Source: Bog-756 sp963756515
GTDB taxonomy: Bacteria; Actinomycetota; Acidimicrobiia; Acidimicrobiales; RAAP-2
Reading direction: 5' to 3'
Length of the DNA: 64,000 bases
NCBI GenBank assembly: GCA_963756515.1
Contig: CAVWNV010000011.1
Location: forward strand, 62,001 to 126,000
Each line of letters starts with the position of its first letter. The first letter of the stretch is position 1. The notes under the pieces were generated by a model. That model did no database searches and had not been told where the DNA came from. It worked only from the letters and a program-made list of their open reading frames with translations. This document shows, piece after piece, positions 8,248 through 17,323 of this stretch. Both the position numbers and the translations under genes were made by a program.

Positions 8248-9066
8248 TCATGCCGCAACTTCTGTCGCGGTGTGAAGTGCTTCGAACTCGATCGGGCTGA
8301 GGTCACCGATGGACGTGTGCCGGCGGACCGGGTTGTAGAACGCCTCAATCCACTCGAAGATGGCTGAGGAGAGCTCGGCCCTGGTTTCCCAGCGGTGGCG
8401 ATCGAGGAGCTCTCGCTGCATGGTCGACCAGAAGGACTCCATCATCGTGTTGTCGACCGATGACGCCACCCGCCCCATGGAACCGAGCAGCCCGGCCTCC
8501 CGGAGCCGATGGCCAAAGATCCAGCTCGTGTACTGGCTGCCGCGATCCGAGTGCAGAATGGCTCCGGGATCGGGCCGGCGTCGCCAGGTGGCCATCTGCA
8601 AGGCATCGACTACGAGCTCGGAGCGGATGTGGTCGGCGATGGACCAGCCCACAATCCGTCTCGAGAAGACGTCAAGGATGGCGGCGCAGTAGACCTTGCC
8701 CTCTCTCGTCGGGTGCTCGGTGATGTCGGTGCACCAGAGCTGGTCGGCCCGCTCAGCGGTGAAGCTGCGCTGCACCAGGTCGTCATGGACGGCCGGAGCC
8801 GGACGGTGACGACCCTTCCTCCGGTGGCAGATGCCCTGGAGCTCGGCCGTGCGCATCAACCTGGCCACTCGCTTCCTCCCGACCCGATGACCCCGGCCCA
8901 GCTTCAGTTCGGCGTGGACCCTCGGGGCCCCATAGGTGGCCCGGGAGGCGGCGTGGACGTCTCGGATCTCGTCCATCAGATGGGCGTCGTCCCAGTCCCG
9001 CTCGGAGACCCGTCCGCGCCACTCGTAGTAACCGGATCGGGAGACCTTCAACACCCGGCAGGCCAC
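8248..9066 (-). CDS. IS3-family transposase OrfB (DDE integrase domain)
   Basis: It encodes 272 residues from ATG 9066. A winged HTH_21-type region (MDEIRDVHAASRATYGAPRVHAEL) is followed by the rve integrase core with catalytic residues in LWCTDITEHPT (D), ILHSDRGSQYTS (D) and DNTMMESFWSTMQREL (E). The frame is open upstream to the orfA end without an ATG, so the active enzyme is expected to be the OrfAB fusion made by -1 frameshifting at 9117-9123. The C-terminus RRHTSIGDLSPIEFE is complete. Confidence 0.93.
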   Translation of the reverse strand: MACRVLKVSRSGYYEWRGRVSERDWDDAHLMDEIRDVHAASRATYGAPRVHAELKLGRGHRVGRKRVARLMRTAELQGICHRRKGRHRPAPAVHDDLVQRSFTAERADQLWCTDITEHPTREGKVYCAAILDVFSRRIVGWSIADHIRSELVVDALQMATWRRRPDPGAILHSDRGSQYTSWIFGHRLREAGLLGSMGRVASSVDNTMMESFWSTMQRELLDRHRWETRAELSSAIFEWIEAFYNPVRRHTSIGDLSPIEFEALHTATEVAA

Positions 9067-9113
9067 TGCGATGTCGATCTTCTCGCAGCTCAGCTCCTGG
9101 ACCAGCCGGAACC

Positions 9114-9401
9114 CTATTTTGGGAGGACGTTCTCCTTGGCGAAGTAGGCCGAGGCACGCTTCAGGATCTCGATCTCCATGTCTTTGACCCGGAGCTCACG
9201 GCGGAGGCGGACCAGTTCGGACCGATCGTCCGTGGAGAGCCCCTCCTTCACGCCGTCGTCCACATCGGCCCGGTGGACCCAGTTGCGGAGACAGGACTCC
9301 GAGATACCGAGATCAGCGGCGATCTTGGCGATCGGTTTCTCTTTAAGCCGGGCCAGCTCGATGGCCCGCTGCCGGAACTCCGGCGGGTGTGGACGGGGCA
9401 T
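9114..9401 (-). CDS. IS3-family OrfA (helix-turn-helix and leucine zipper)
   Basis: The protein has 95 residues. The helix-turn-helix is PPEFRQRAIELARLKEKPIAKIAADLG / ISESCLRNWV, and a C-terminal coiled coil (SELVRLRRELRVKDMEIEIL) mediates multimerisation in this family. It ends ...ENVLPK at TAG 9114-9116. The heptamer CCCAAAA lies immediately before the stop on the coding strand (plus positions 9117-9123). It matches the X-XXY-YYZ pattern used for -1 frameshifting into orfB. Confidence 0.92.
   Translation of the reverse strand: MPRPHPPEFRQRAIELARLKEKPIAKIAADLGISESCLRNWVHRADVDDGVKEGLSTDDRSELVRLRRELRVKDMEIEILKRASAYFAKENVLPK
9117..9123 (-). promoter_or_regulatory. -1 ribosomal frameshift heptamer C-CCA-AAA
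   Basis: The orfA frame reads CCA AAA TAG here. Slipping one base back on CCCAAAA bypasses the stop and enters the open orfB frame (GFRLVQELSCEKIDIA...). This is the expected arrangement for IS3-family OrfAB production. Confidence 0.75.
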
Positions 9402-9679
9402 TGTGGACTCCTTTCCAAGACGATCATCGCCTCAGATCAGGTGTCCGGGAAAGTGGGTCAGGCTCCGTGGCAGTTATTGACGGGTGTGTGCTTGCTGGGC
9501 GCGCCCATGAACTGCACTTTGATGGCACCCAGACAAACGATCGAACGGCGCCACAATCGAGTGGAGCCAACTGATGGTCGGGGTTATGAGCCGTCTGAGA
9601 TTTGCTTCACAAGCCTCTCAACTCCTCAGCAGAATGCCAGGTGTTCTCAGGACACCCTTTACCGTAATGTGATCTGATT

Positions 9680-10897
9680 ATGGGAGGCCTACGCAGCCTG
9701 ACATGGAAGAAGACAGTTGTGGTAGTTGTGGCCGTTGGGGTCACCACACTGCTCTCGGTCGGCGGTGGGGTTACCTCGCCCGCGTCCGCCGCGGCTGCCA
9801 AGAAGACGACGACGCCAGTCACACCCCCCACCAATCCGGACCCAGCCGGCAACGTGTGGTTGTGTCGGCCCGGTCTGGCCAACAATCCGTGCGACGGGAA
9901 CATGATCACGACAGTGGTGACGGCCAACGGCGTGCGTTCAGTGCACGCCGACACCGTCCCGGCCAAGCGTCGCTATGACTGCTTCTACCTGTATCCGACG
10001 AACAGTATCGAGTCCACTGTGAACTCCGATCTGACCGTCCAACCGTCCGAAACATCAAACGCAATGGACCAGGCGTCGCGCTTCTCCAAGCAGTGCAACG
10101 TATGGGCTCCTATGTATAAGTCAATCACCGTCAATGGGCTGGCCCAGGCCAACAGCACCGACCCCGGGGCCTACACCGTCGCCTATGACAGTGTGCTCTC
10201 GGCGTGGACGGATTTCTTGGCCAACTATGACGACGGCACCCCGGTTATCTTCATCGGCCACTCCCAGGGTTCGGTCATGCTCATCAAACTCCTCGAGGCC
10301 CAGATCGACCCGAACCGCACGCTCCGCAATCTGATGGTCACGGCCATCATCGCCGGGGGCAATGTGACCGTGCCCAGCGGCAAGACGGAGGGGGCGACCT
10401 TCCAAAACATTCCGCTTTGCACCTCGTCCGATCTGAGTGGATGCGTGATCGCCTATTCGTCGTTCCCATCGCAACCCCCGTCCAATGCCAACTTCGGCAT
10501 TCCCGGTCAGGGCATCAGCCTCAACACCGGACAGACCGCCACCACCGGGGTTGAGGTGGCCTGTGTCAACCCGGCCGATGTCGGCGGGACAGGGACTGGC
10601 AGGCTCAAGACCTACTGGCCGCTCAGCCCGCCGCTCCCGATTCCGTCGATGGCCCCACCCGCACCCACGGTGACGACCCCATGGATCGAGTACCCGAACC
10701 AGTACACGGCCACCTGTGAGACCGCAGGTAATGCGACATGGCTACAGGTCACTCCTGCCGGGTCGAAGAAAGACACCCGGCCGCTGGTCACCGAGATTGC
10801 CGGTACGACGTGGGGCTACCACTTCCAGGACATCAACCTCTCTCTCGGGAACCTCATCACGGATGTCCACAATGCCGAGGTTTCCTACTCGGGCTGA
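9680..10897 (+). CDS. secreted DUF3089 alpha/beta-hydrolase-like protein
   Basis: The protein has 405 residues. A signal peptide is clear: basic WKKT, hydrophobic VVVVVAVGVTTLLSVGGGV, then an ASA-type cleavage site near residue 38. The DUF3089 core follows with RYDCFYLYPTNS, a QASRFSKQC segment and the nucleophile elbow IFIGHSQGS (Ser195). The catalytic acid and His are likely in the C-terminal half (GYHFQDINL). The domain is lipase- or esterase-like and acts outside the membrane. It stands alone between an IS3 and a divergent membrane-protein gene. The ATG at 9680 is followed directly by the signal peptide. The substrate is unknown. Confidence 0.85.
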   Translation: MGGLRSLTWKKTVVVVVAVGVTTLLSVGGGVTSPASAAAAKKTTTPVTPPTNPDPAGNVWLCRPGLANNPCDGNMITTVVTANGVRSVHADTVPAKRRYDCFYLYPTNSIESTVNSDLTVQPSETSNAMDQASRFSKQCNVWAPMYKSITVNGLAQANSTDPGAYTVAYDSVLSAWTDFLANYDDGTPVIFIGHSQGSVMLIKLLEAQIDPNRTLRNLMVTAIIAGGNVTVPSGKTEGATFQNIPLCTSSDLSGCVIAYSSFPSQPPSNANFGIPGQGISLNTGQTATTGVEVACVNPADVGGTGTGRLKTYWPLSPPLPIPSMAPPAPTVTTPWIEYPNQYTATCETAGNATWLQVTPAGSKKDTRPLVTEIAGTTWGYHFQDINLSLGNLITDVHNAEVSYSG

Positions 10898-10967
10898 GAC
10901 CTTGAGATCTCGTCGAGGCCGATGGGCAATCGAGATCACCTCCCATTCGGCGCCCCGGAACACCGGT

Positions 10968-11459
10968 TCAGCGGGCAGAGGTAGCGCTGGAGTTCATGGG
11001 TTTACCCGTCCGGTCCGACGCCTTTCTTGCCCTCTGGGCTGCGATCGACACCACTATTGCGATGGAGGATGCGATAGCCAGAATGGCGCCGATGCCAAAC
11101 GAAGTGGTGGCTGCGTACCCAGGACGGCCGCTCGTCGTGTGATTCGCATCTGCGATCTTCGCCAGTGCGTTGGCGACGGAACAGATGAGGGCACCGCACC
11201 CGAGCAGCAGATGGAGCAAGAGGTCGATCGGTCGATTCCGAAAGAGTGAGACGCCGACCAAGCCAAGCGAACCTAGGCCACAGAAGACGAGGATCCACCC
11301 GAAGTGACCGCTCTTGAATGTCACGTCCAGAGTGGGTGAACGGTAGGTTGCCCAAGGCAGCCAAATCGCCGAGATCAGCAAGAGCACTGAGGCCAAGACC
11401 CTCTCGATGGCCCCCCTGAAGTTGCGCCCAAGTCCGCTCATTATGTCCTTCTCCCACAA
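10968..11459 (-). CDS. four-helix integral membrane protein, unknown function
   Basis: The 163-residue protein has four predicted membrane helices: VLASVLLLISAIWLPWA (about 20-37), FGWILVFCGLGSLGLVGVSL (53-72), LLHLLLGCGALICSVANAL (82-100) and FGIGAILAIASSIAIVVSIA (122-141). The C-terminus is basic (AQRARKASDRTGK), suggesting a cytoplasmic tail. The family is not recognised. ATG 11459 could be replaced by the internal Met at residue 7 (MSGLGRNF). It converges with the DUF3089 gene. Confidence 0.65.
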   Translation of the reverse strand: MWEKDIMSGLGRNFRGAIERVLASVLLLISAIWLPWATYRSPTLDVTFKSGHFGWILVFCGLGSLGLVGVSLFRNRPIDLLLHLLLGCGALICSVANALAKIADANHTTSGRPGYAATTSFGIGAILAIASSIAIVVSIAAQRARKASDRTGKPMNSSATSAR

Positions 11460-11658
11460 AGATCATCTCAGATCCAAGCGAGTGGCTGCACCTGCCCCGA
11501 CCGCGGACCGGGGCGGTTCTCGGTGAGCGAAACGCCAGTTGCGGCCCAGCGCGACCAGGGCGGGCATTTCGATAGCCTGGTAAGGGTTTCGTTCTCTCGA
11601 GCAATTCTTCGCGGGGTGCGGGGCAACGAAAGGTTCCACTGGAAGTTAGGCGCGCGTT

Positions 11659-12444
11659 ATGACTACGAGTTCGCGGCACAGTCGAGACGAGTTGAGGGAG
11701 TTACTCATTGCTACTGGAGAAACAATGCTGGAGGAAGAGGGGCTCAGTTCAGGGGCCGCGGCTCTGACGTTCAAGCGGGTTTTTGCACGCGTTGAAGAGG
11801 ACACCGGGGTACGACTGACAAACGCCTCGGTCATTCGCAGAGTGTGGGACAGCCAGTCCGACTTCCAAACTGATGTGCTAGCCATGATTGCTCGAGGCCA
11901 AAGTGACCAAGAGATAGATGCCGCCGAATCGACGCTTGGTCCCATTGTGGGATCGTTCAACCTGACAACGTTGGAAGGCCGCGAACGGGCACTCCGAGTT
12001 CTCTGTCGTTTCGCTGGAAATCTCAATACCCAGGCGGTGAGGGAATCGACCAACTGGCCGTTGCTGATTGGAATATGGGCGCAGACTGCCACCGGCGAAG
12101 AGACCGTGAGTCGCAAGAAGATCAAAGACGCTCTACTTTCGGCCGCAGACGCCTTCACTGAACGGATTGAAGGTATCTATGCAGCCATGGCCGACTTTCT
12201 CGGACTTCGGCTCCGGGAGCAGTTCGCTCTCCGCGATTTCGTGATCGCCGCGGACTCGCTGAGCGAAGGCCTCGGACTGCGTAACCGGCTGGATGAAACG
12301 GCGAGGAGAGTCATCATCCGCCCCACCGGTCGAAACGGAGCACCGGAGGAATGGACCGTTTTTGCCGTGGCGCTCGAGGGTCTGGTCCGTCAGTTCTTCG
12401 AGTTTGATCCCGACTGGGCTGCTCGAAAACGGAAAGTCAGTTGA
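11659..12444 (+). CDS. TetR-like transcriptional regulator
   Basis: The 261-residue protein has an N-terminal region RDELRELLIATGETMLEEEG followed by ASVIRRVWDSQSDFQTDVL. This fits the helix-turn-helix of TetR-type regulators, where a Tyr/Trp-containing recognition helix precedes a Phe-xx-K/D-like segment, although the HTH is longer than usual. The remainder is all-helical (EGRERALRVLCRFAGNLN, RLREQFALRDFVIAADSLSEG) as expected for a ligand-binding domain. The start lies directly behind a GGAAGTTAGG stretch. No obvious target gene is adjacent because the downstream side is occupied by an IS481 insertion. Confidence 0.6.
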   Translation: MTTSSRHSRDELRELLIATGETMLEEEGLSSGAAALTFKRVFARVEEDTGVRLTNASVIRRVWDSQSDFQTDVLAMIARGQSDQEIDAAESTLGPIVGSFNLTTLEGRERALRVLCRFAGNLNTQAVRESTNWPLLIGIWAQTATGEETVSRKKIKDALLSAADAFTERIEGIYAAMADFLGLRLREQFALRDFVIAADSLSEGLGLRNRLDETARRVIIRPTGRNGAPEEWTVFAVALEGLVRQFFEFDPDWAARKRKVS

Positions 12445-12722
12445 GTCAGAGTTGAGCTGGCCAATCGAACACCACGCCTGGATCCCGCCCTGCCTCCAGG
12501 ACGTGGCGATCGATATGGGAACCGCCACCCGGATACATACTGTGGACCAACTGATAGGCACATTGCAACTCTCAGTTGCGCGTGCGGAACCAGCCCATGA
12601 GCACCGGGTAAGTGGGATACCTTGGCCGTTCCCGAATACACCGATCCCCCACACCAAATTGGCGAACTCTCGTCACCGATATTCCCAGCCTCAGGCCGCG
12701 AAGGGCCTAGTTCGTGTGCGCC
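12445..12722. other. intergenic, no gene recognised
   Basis: No supported gene lies between the TetR-like regulator and the IS481 transposase. The last part, from about 12690, shows dispersed-repeat sequence (AGGCCGCGAAGGGC...). Confidence 0.5.
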
Positions 12723-14010
12723 CTATTGGTAACTCCGCCTGTCGGGCTCAAGTTCGGTACTCATGGCGGCTGCGATCGGCTCAGACGGCTCCGTATTGAC
12801 CGAACCTCCGCTCCTAGCTAGAGTTGAGTATTTGATGATGGTGTCTGCCTTGTTCCTCCGATACTTGTCGAGCACCTCGTGAGGAGTCCTGCCCCGCATG
12901 TAGTCCCCGTGGTTCCGCCGGCGGCGGTGGTAGGTCACCAGCCACGAGTCGGCCTCGGCTTGGAGCTGGCGGATCGAGGTGAAGTGACGCCGGTGGAAGG
13001 CGGGACGCCAGCACTCTTGGAGGATGGTCTGGTGGAACCGCTCGCAGACGGCGTTGTGGTTGGGCGACCGGGGAGGGATCCGCTGGTGGCCGAGCTGCTT
13101 GGCCGCCAGATGGGCCCGGAATCGTCCGTCCACATATTCGGGACCGTTGTCCGTGAGCACAGCCCTGACCTTTATCCCGTTCCTTCGGTAGGCCCGCAGG
13201 ATGTGGTCGATGAAGCGGATGGAGTGGGTGTGGTCCACCGGTCCGATCACGATCATGACGATGGCCCACCGGGTGAAGACGTCGATGGCGCTGAGCTGGT
13301 ACACCTTGCCCACGCCCTTCAGCTTCCCGATGTAGAAGCTGTCCAGGCAGACCAGCTCACCGGGACCGCCCGTGGCCAGGCAGAACCCGAACAGCTTGTC
13401 GTCCCGGGCTGCTTCGGTCACCAGACCGGTCGTGGTCGCCGCGATGGCTGCCGCCCGCCCCAACCGCTGGGAACGTCGGCCCAGGCCGTGGGCCACCAGG
13501 TGCTTCTGCACCGTCGACTTGGCGATGGCGAAGCCCTGGTCACCGAGGCGGTCGGCGTATTGGCGACAGCCGATGGTGGGCTCCACGACAGCCAGGGTCA
13601 ACAGGGCCTGGATCACGTGGGTAGGCGTGGCCTCGGGCATCTGCGGGGTCCGGCGGGCCTTCGGCACCAGGGCGTCGAGCCCGTAGCGGTCGGCCACGTT
13701 CTTCCACTGGTAGTACCGGGTCCGGGAGATCCCGAAGACCCGGCAGGTCTCGGCCACGTTCCCGGTCCGATGGGCGTGTTCCAACACGGCGATGCGCCGT
13801 TGGTAGATGATCTCTGCTGGGGTCATGGTGATGGGCTCCCTGTCTCTTTGGTCAGAAACAAAGAGTCCATCGCCGGACCCCACCTCATGGTGGATGTGCA
13901 ACCTCATCCCGTGGACAGGAAGACCTAGGGCTGAGTGGCGGGCCTGAACCTCGGCCGGCACACGGCTGAGACTGGTCAGATCGCCCCGGTCGACCGAATA
14001 TCCGCCCCCT
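12690..14010. repeat. dispersed repeat copy J, split by IS481
   Basis: Left part 12690-12825 (GAAGGGCCTAGTTCG, TCAAGTTCGGTACTCATGG, ACCGAACCTCCGCTCCTAG) and right part 13927-14010 (CCTAGGGCTGAGTGGCGGG, ACGGCTGAGACTGG) each match portions of the repeat at 31540-31690. There the order is continuous through CCCTAGGGCTGAGG. The IS481 element therefore appears to have inserted at this 'CCTAG', which is present on both sides. Confidence 0.5.
12723..13826 (-). CDS. IS481-family transposase
   Basis: The protein has about 367 residues from ATG 13826. An N-terminal helix-turn-helix (RRIAVLEHAHRTGNVAETCR / VFGISRTRYYQWKN) precedes the rve integrase core. Catalytic residues are in LVCLDSFYIGKLKG (D), RAVLTDNGPEYVDG (D) and NHNAVCERFHQTILQE (E). 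The end of the family-typical protein is near HEVLDKYRRNKAD. The last 35 or so residues are encoded by dispersed-repeat sequence outside the element, because the original stop seems to have been lost. The insertion split an intergenic repeat (CCTAG on both sides). Confidence 0.85.
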   Translation of the reverse strand: MTPAEIIYQRRIAVLEHAHRTGNVAETCRVFGISRTRYYQWKNVADRYGLDALVPKARRTPQMPEATPTHVIQALLTLAVVEPTIGCRQYADRLGDQGFAIAKSTVQKHLVAHGLGRRSQRLGRAAAIAATTTGLVTEAARDDKLFGFCLATGGPGELVCLDSFYIGKLKGVGKVYQLSAIDVFTRWAIVMIVIGPVDHTHSIRFIDHILRAYRRNGIKVRAVLTDNGPEYVDGRFRAHLAAKQLGHQRIPPRSPNHNAVCERFHQTILQECWRPAFHRRHFTSIRQLQAEADSWLVTYHRRRRNHGDYMRGRTPHEVLDKYRRNKADTIIKYSTLARSGGSVNTEPSEPIAAAMSTELEPDRRSYQ

Positions 14011-14162
14011 ACGGCTGAGATTGCAGATCTGTTCCAAGAGGCTCCCGAGCAGATGGCCACCAGATTAGAGGGCAAAACCCGTGGCACAACCTGGGCAGTT
14101 GCGCCTGGACGAGCTGGGGCTGACGACTGACAACGTCTCGCGTGAGACCGTAACGGACCTGC

Positions 14163-15015
14163 ATGCAGACCCCACGGCGCACACGGCTCCAGATCGGCGA
14201 CGATGCCGTCGAGGCCGTCGTGGTGAAGACCCTCGAAGAGACGCCAAAGGACGCTACCCACTGGTCGACGCGCTCCATGGCCCAGGCCACGGGGATGAGC
14301 CAGTCAGCGGTCTCCCGGATCTGGCGGGCCTTTGGTCTGAAACCGCACTTGGTCGACACCTTCAAACTCAGCCCGGACCCCCTGTTTGTCGAGAAAGTAA
14401 GGGATGTGGTGGGGCTGTACATCAATCCTCCCGACGGTGCGCTGGTGCTGTGAGTCGATGAGAATACCCAGATCCAAGCCCTCGACCGCACCGCCCCGGT
14501 ACTTCCACTTCGGCCGGGGCTGCCCGAACGACGCACCCATGATTACGTCCGGGGTGGCTCCACCAACCTCTACGCCGCACTCGACGTCGCCTCCGGTCAC
14601 GTCATCGCCGACATGGCCGATCGACACCGCGCCGCCGAGTTCCGAGGCTTTCTTGAACCTCATCAACCGCAGTGTCCCCGAAGGGCTCGACGTCCACCTC
14701 GTCGTCGACAACGTCTCGACCCACAAGACACCGGAGATCAAGAAGTGGCTCTTGCGTCACCCCCGTTTCCATCTCCACTTCACACCCACCTGCAGCTCAT
14801 GGATGAACCTAGTGGAGCGCTGGTTCGCCGAACTCACCAACAAATGGCTCCGCCGAGGAACGCATCGATCAACCAAGGAACTCGAGTCAGCGATCACCGA
14901 CTGGATCGATCACTGGAACGACGAACCCGAGCCCTTCGTCTGGGACAAGAGCGCCGATGAGTTCCTCGACACGCTGGCTAACTACTGCGCGCGGATCTCC
15001 GACTCAGGTCACTAG
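14163..15015 (+). pseudogene. IS630-family transposase, 5'-truncated and disrupted
   Basis: It corresponds to residues from about 100 to the end of the intact transposase at 56148-57245. Reading begins ...VVVKTLEETPKDATHWSTRS. A TGA at 14451-14453 replaces the Cys before the catalytic VDE. An extra base near 14654 shifts the frame inside EFRGF/LNLINRSVPE. The second frame then runs VDNVSTHKTPEIKKW ... NLVERWFAELTNKW to a TAG at 15015. The DNA-binding half is missing, so the element is dead. Confidence 0.88.
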
Positions 15016-15086
15016 AGATGATGCTGGAGTTCCAGACCTCATCGGGCGCCATTGGGTCACAGCCCAATATGTGCTACAAATAATAC

Positions 15087-15362
15087 ATGACCTCTGTTGG
15101 TGTGCGAGAGTTGCGACAGCGAGCTAGCGAACTGCTCAGGCTGGTCGAGAAGGGGGAGACCGTAGAGATAACAGATCGTGGACGACCCGTTGCGAGGCTG
15201 ACTCCGCTTCCCGAAGGGTCACCATTGGAACAACTGCGCTGTGCCGGAGAGATAGACCCAGCGTGTGCTGATATGGACGACCTCCCGGAGCCCACAACCT
15301 TGCCGAGCATTGTCGAGCCACCATCAGCAACGCTCCGACGGCTGCGCAGCGAAGAACGTTGA
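15087..15362 (+). CDS. Phd/YefM-type antitoxin
   Basis: The 91-residue protein's N-terminal half TSVGVRELRQRASELLRLV followed by EKGETVEITDRGRPVARLTPL is the classic Phd/YefM fold, which binds operator DNA as a dimer. The divergent C-terminal tail (DLPEPTTLPSIVEPPS) would wrap around the toxin. The toxin gene starts 4 bases after its stop. The 'CTACAAATAATACATGA' just upstream holds a plausible -10 (AATAAT) and would give a very short leader. Autoregulation is expected from the family. Confidence 0.85.
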   Translation: MTSVGVRELRQRASELLRLVEKGETVEITDRGRPVARLTPLPEGSPLEQLRCAGEIDPACADMDDLPEPTTLPSIVEPPSATLRRLRSEER

Positions 15363-15366
15363 CTGC

Positions 15367-15759
15367 GTGGCCGCTACCTATTTGGACTCCTCCGCCATCG
15401 TAAAGCTCGCCATTCGCGAGACCGAGTCGGACGCGCTCCGAAATCACCTCCGGCGGCGACGCCCTCTCGTCTCAAGTGCGCTGGCGAGAACGGAAGTCCT
15501 CCGGGCTTTGCTCCCAGCTGGCGAGTTGGCACTGGTCGCCGGACGCCGAGTTCTCGAGCGAATCGATCTCGTGCGAGTCAACGATCGAGTCCTGAATCTC
15601 GCCGGATCTCTCGTTCCAGAGGATCTCCGATCGCTCGACGCCATCCATCTAGCCACTGCCGGACGCCTCGGTTCCGACTTAGGCGAGATTGTCACCTATG
15701 ACGAAAGGATGACTGCTGCCGCCCGCATCATGGGATATAAGATCTCTGCTCCCACCTGA
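15367..15759 (+). CDS. vapC: VapC-type PIN-domain toxin
   Basis: The 130-residue protein starts at GTG 15367 (VAATYLDSSAIVKL). PIN-domain acidic residues are visible: Asp in YLDSSA, Glu in RTEVLRAL, Asp in SLDAIHLATA and Asp in VTYDERM. It is a predicted Mg-dependent ribonuclease inhibited by the Phd-type antitoxin encoded 4 bases upstream. The two genes form a complete type II toxin-antitoxin operon. No frameshift or missing catalytic residue is seen, so the module looks functional. Confidence 0.88.
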   Translation: MAATYLDSSAIVKLAIRETESDALRNHLRRRRPLVSSALARTEVLRALLPAGELALVAGRRVLERIDLVRVNDRVLNLAGSLVPEDLRSLDAIHLATAGRLGSDLGEIVTYDERMTAAARIMGYKISAPT

Positions 15760-15983
15760 GAGACGATCCAATAGACATATGGCCTGTGGAGCATTCGCGG
15801 CTGGACGAGCCCGAGCAAATACGCTGCGGGCCACACGGGCCACCCAGGCCATCAACCGCGGCATGTGGTCAACTCCATACCTCTTGGCATCGATTCGGTG
15901 GCGTCCCGCCGAGTGGTGGAGAAGCGATCCTCGGTCTGATGTGATGGTAGGCGCGCCGATGTCGGCGTTCACATTGGGTTGAA

Positions 15984-16322
15984 TCAGCCCCAGAAGACGC
16001 AGGTGGGGTCCATACCCAGCTCATCGAGGATCACGCCGATGGGCTGGTTGGTGTCGAGGTCGGAGTACTCCGTCCACTTGCCGTAGCGGTCGCCGAAGTA
16101 GAGGTTCCAGGTGCCGTCGCCCTGGTATCGGATCTGGGCGATGGCCATCTTCGTCCACTCCCCGGGCGCGCCCTTCCAGATGGGTCGGCACTCGTGGATG
16201 GAGATGCTCTTTCCCCGGGTAGTGACCTCGAGGCGGACCTCGTCGGCGAACTTGGCGGGAATGCGGTCGCGGCACCACCGCCTGACCTTCCCGACGTCGA
16301 GTTCGGGGAGGACGGTGGCCAC
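15984..16322 (-). CDS. DUF3024 family protein
   Basis: The 112-residue protein matches the general pattern of DUF3024: an N-terminal VRRWCRDRIPAKFADEVRLEV, a middle WTKMAIAQIRYQGDGTWNLYFGDRYGKW and the characteristic end LGMDPTCVFWG. It is cytosolic with unknown function. ATG 16322 fits the family length. It runs in the same direction as the larger hypothetical gene ending 85 bases upstream and could be co-transcribed with it. Confidence 0.85.
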   Translation of the reverse strand: MATVLPELDVGKVRRWCRDRIPAKFADEVRLEVTTRGKSISIHECRPIWKGAPGEWTKMAIAQIRYQGDGTWNLYFGDRYGKWTEYSDLDTNQPIGVILDELGMDPTCVFWG

Positions 16323-16406
16323 CCCGAAAGGCTAATGGCGTTGACCCGCTTCGGCGGACACGGGTTTATGGATTCAGGCCACCACGAAGGAGGCGCGGAG
16401 CATTCC

Positions 16407-17078
16407 TCAGTCGAGCAGCGAGTAGGTGTTCTCGAACTCATCCTGGACCACAGAGGCCAGGTGCTCGGACGTGTCCACCACCAGCTCCTCGTCGAGGATG
16501 CGGGTACGGTAGGTCCAGCCTTCGGGGAGGACCAGACGGTCACCTAGGGTCACGAGGGCCTGCTCGGTCATCTCTGAATCGACGCCGACGCAGCGGGCCT
16601 GCATGACGTAGACCAACCCCTCCGGATCGACCAACTCGAATAGACGGCTGCCTGCGTCGAAAAAGAAGACGGCTCGGCGATCGACGTGACGGACCGTATA
16701 CGGGGTCTGCGCCGGCTTGTTCCCCAGGTTGAGCACGGCGATGCGGCGCATCATGATTCCACCGAACTCCCGCATCACCGGCTCGATGGGCTGGGCCTTG
16801 GAGCCGAGGCCGTCGAGCATCCAGTAGCGAGGGCCGTTGAGCTTGACCAGCACTGCCTCCATCTCTTTGGCGATGGCGTCGGCGTCGAGCCGCTTCCAGA
16901 GCTCCTGGGGGCAGTCGTTGAGCATCTGCGTGCCGTAGACGTGAGCCTGGATGCCTTCATCGGTCAGATAGGCAACTAGGACCTCGCCGTAGCGCTGGCC
17001 GCGCTGTCCGTCGATAAGGCGCTGGGGGTTGTCGGTAGTCATGGATGCTTGACTTTCAGGGGCCTTCTCCTTTTTCAT
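16407..17078 (-). CDS. hypothetical cytosolic protein (about 211-223 aa)
   Basis: The family is not recognised. The protein is acidic and mixed alpha/beta, with segments RYWMLDGLGSKAQPIEPVM, VRHVDRRAVFFFDAGSRLFEL and LPEGWTYRTRILDEELVVD, ending DEFENTYSLLD. No signal peptide or membrane span is present. Two starts are possible. ATG 17078 follows AAGAAGG at a good distance, and ATG 17042 gives a product beginning MTTDNPQRLIDG. The first was used here. DUF3024 follows in the same direction 85 bases later. Function unknown. Confidence 0.7.
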   Translation of the reverse strand: MKKEKAPESQASMTTDNPQRLIDGQRGQRYGEVLVAYLTDEGIQAHVYGTQMLNDCPQELWKRLDADAIAKEMEAVLVKLNGPRYWMLDGLGSKAQPIEPVMREFGGIMMRRIAVLNLGNKPAQTPYTVRHVDRRAVFFFDAGSRLFELVDPEGLVYVMQARCVGVDSEMTEQALVTLGDRLVLPEGWTYRTRILDEELVVDTSEHLASVVQDEFENTYSLLD

Positions 17079-17147
17079 GGGACCTTCTTGATCTGGGTCC
17101 GCTACCTTGGAAGGTGTCGCATATTGTGACAGTAATTGGACCTCGGT

Positions 17148-17260
17148 TTGGGTGCTGGTGATGGCGGCGACCAACTGCGCCGGAAGTCGAGACTAAGAAC
17201 GGACAACCATCCGATCCCGTCACCAATCGATACAGCGAACCCGTGGATGGTGCCCCCCAA
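17148..17260. repeat. dispersed intergenic repeat, copy K
   Basis: The string GTCGAGACTAAGAACGGACA, then ACCATCCGATCCCGTCACC and AATCGATACAGCGAACCCGT parallels 31670-31740 and, more distantly, 26950-27000 and 44910-44990. No gene is seen in 17079-17359 apart from this repeat and the promoter region next to the toxin gene. Confidence 0.6.
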
Positions 17261-17323
17261 CAGCCCATCGGGGCGCCCCATTTCTGCGGTTATACGGGTG
17301 ATCGCTACCGACGTTGGGTGGCG

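Larger units (their letters stand above)
8209..9465 (-). mobile_element. IS3-family element, intact ends
   Basis: A 1257-bp element has perfect inverted ends of at least 20 bp, GAGCCTGACCCACTTTCCCG on the left and its complement on the right ending at 9465. It is flanked by 5-bp direct repeats CGTGG (8204-8208 and 9466-9470). It carries overlapping orfA and orfB on the minus strand with a frameshift site. The complete ends and open frames suggest recent activity. Confidence 0.92.

Noticed and set aside
11494..11518. GCCCCG / CGGGGC hairpin between divergent genes
   Set aside because: It lies upstream of both neighbours, so a terminator role makes no sense; the stem is only 6 bp.
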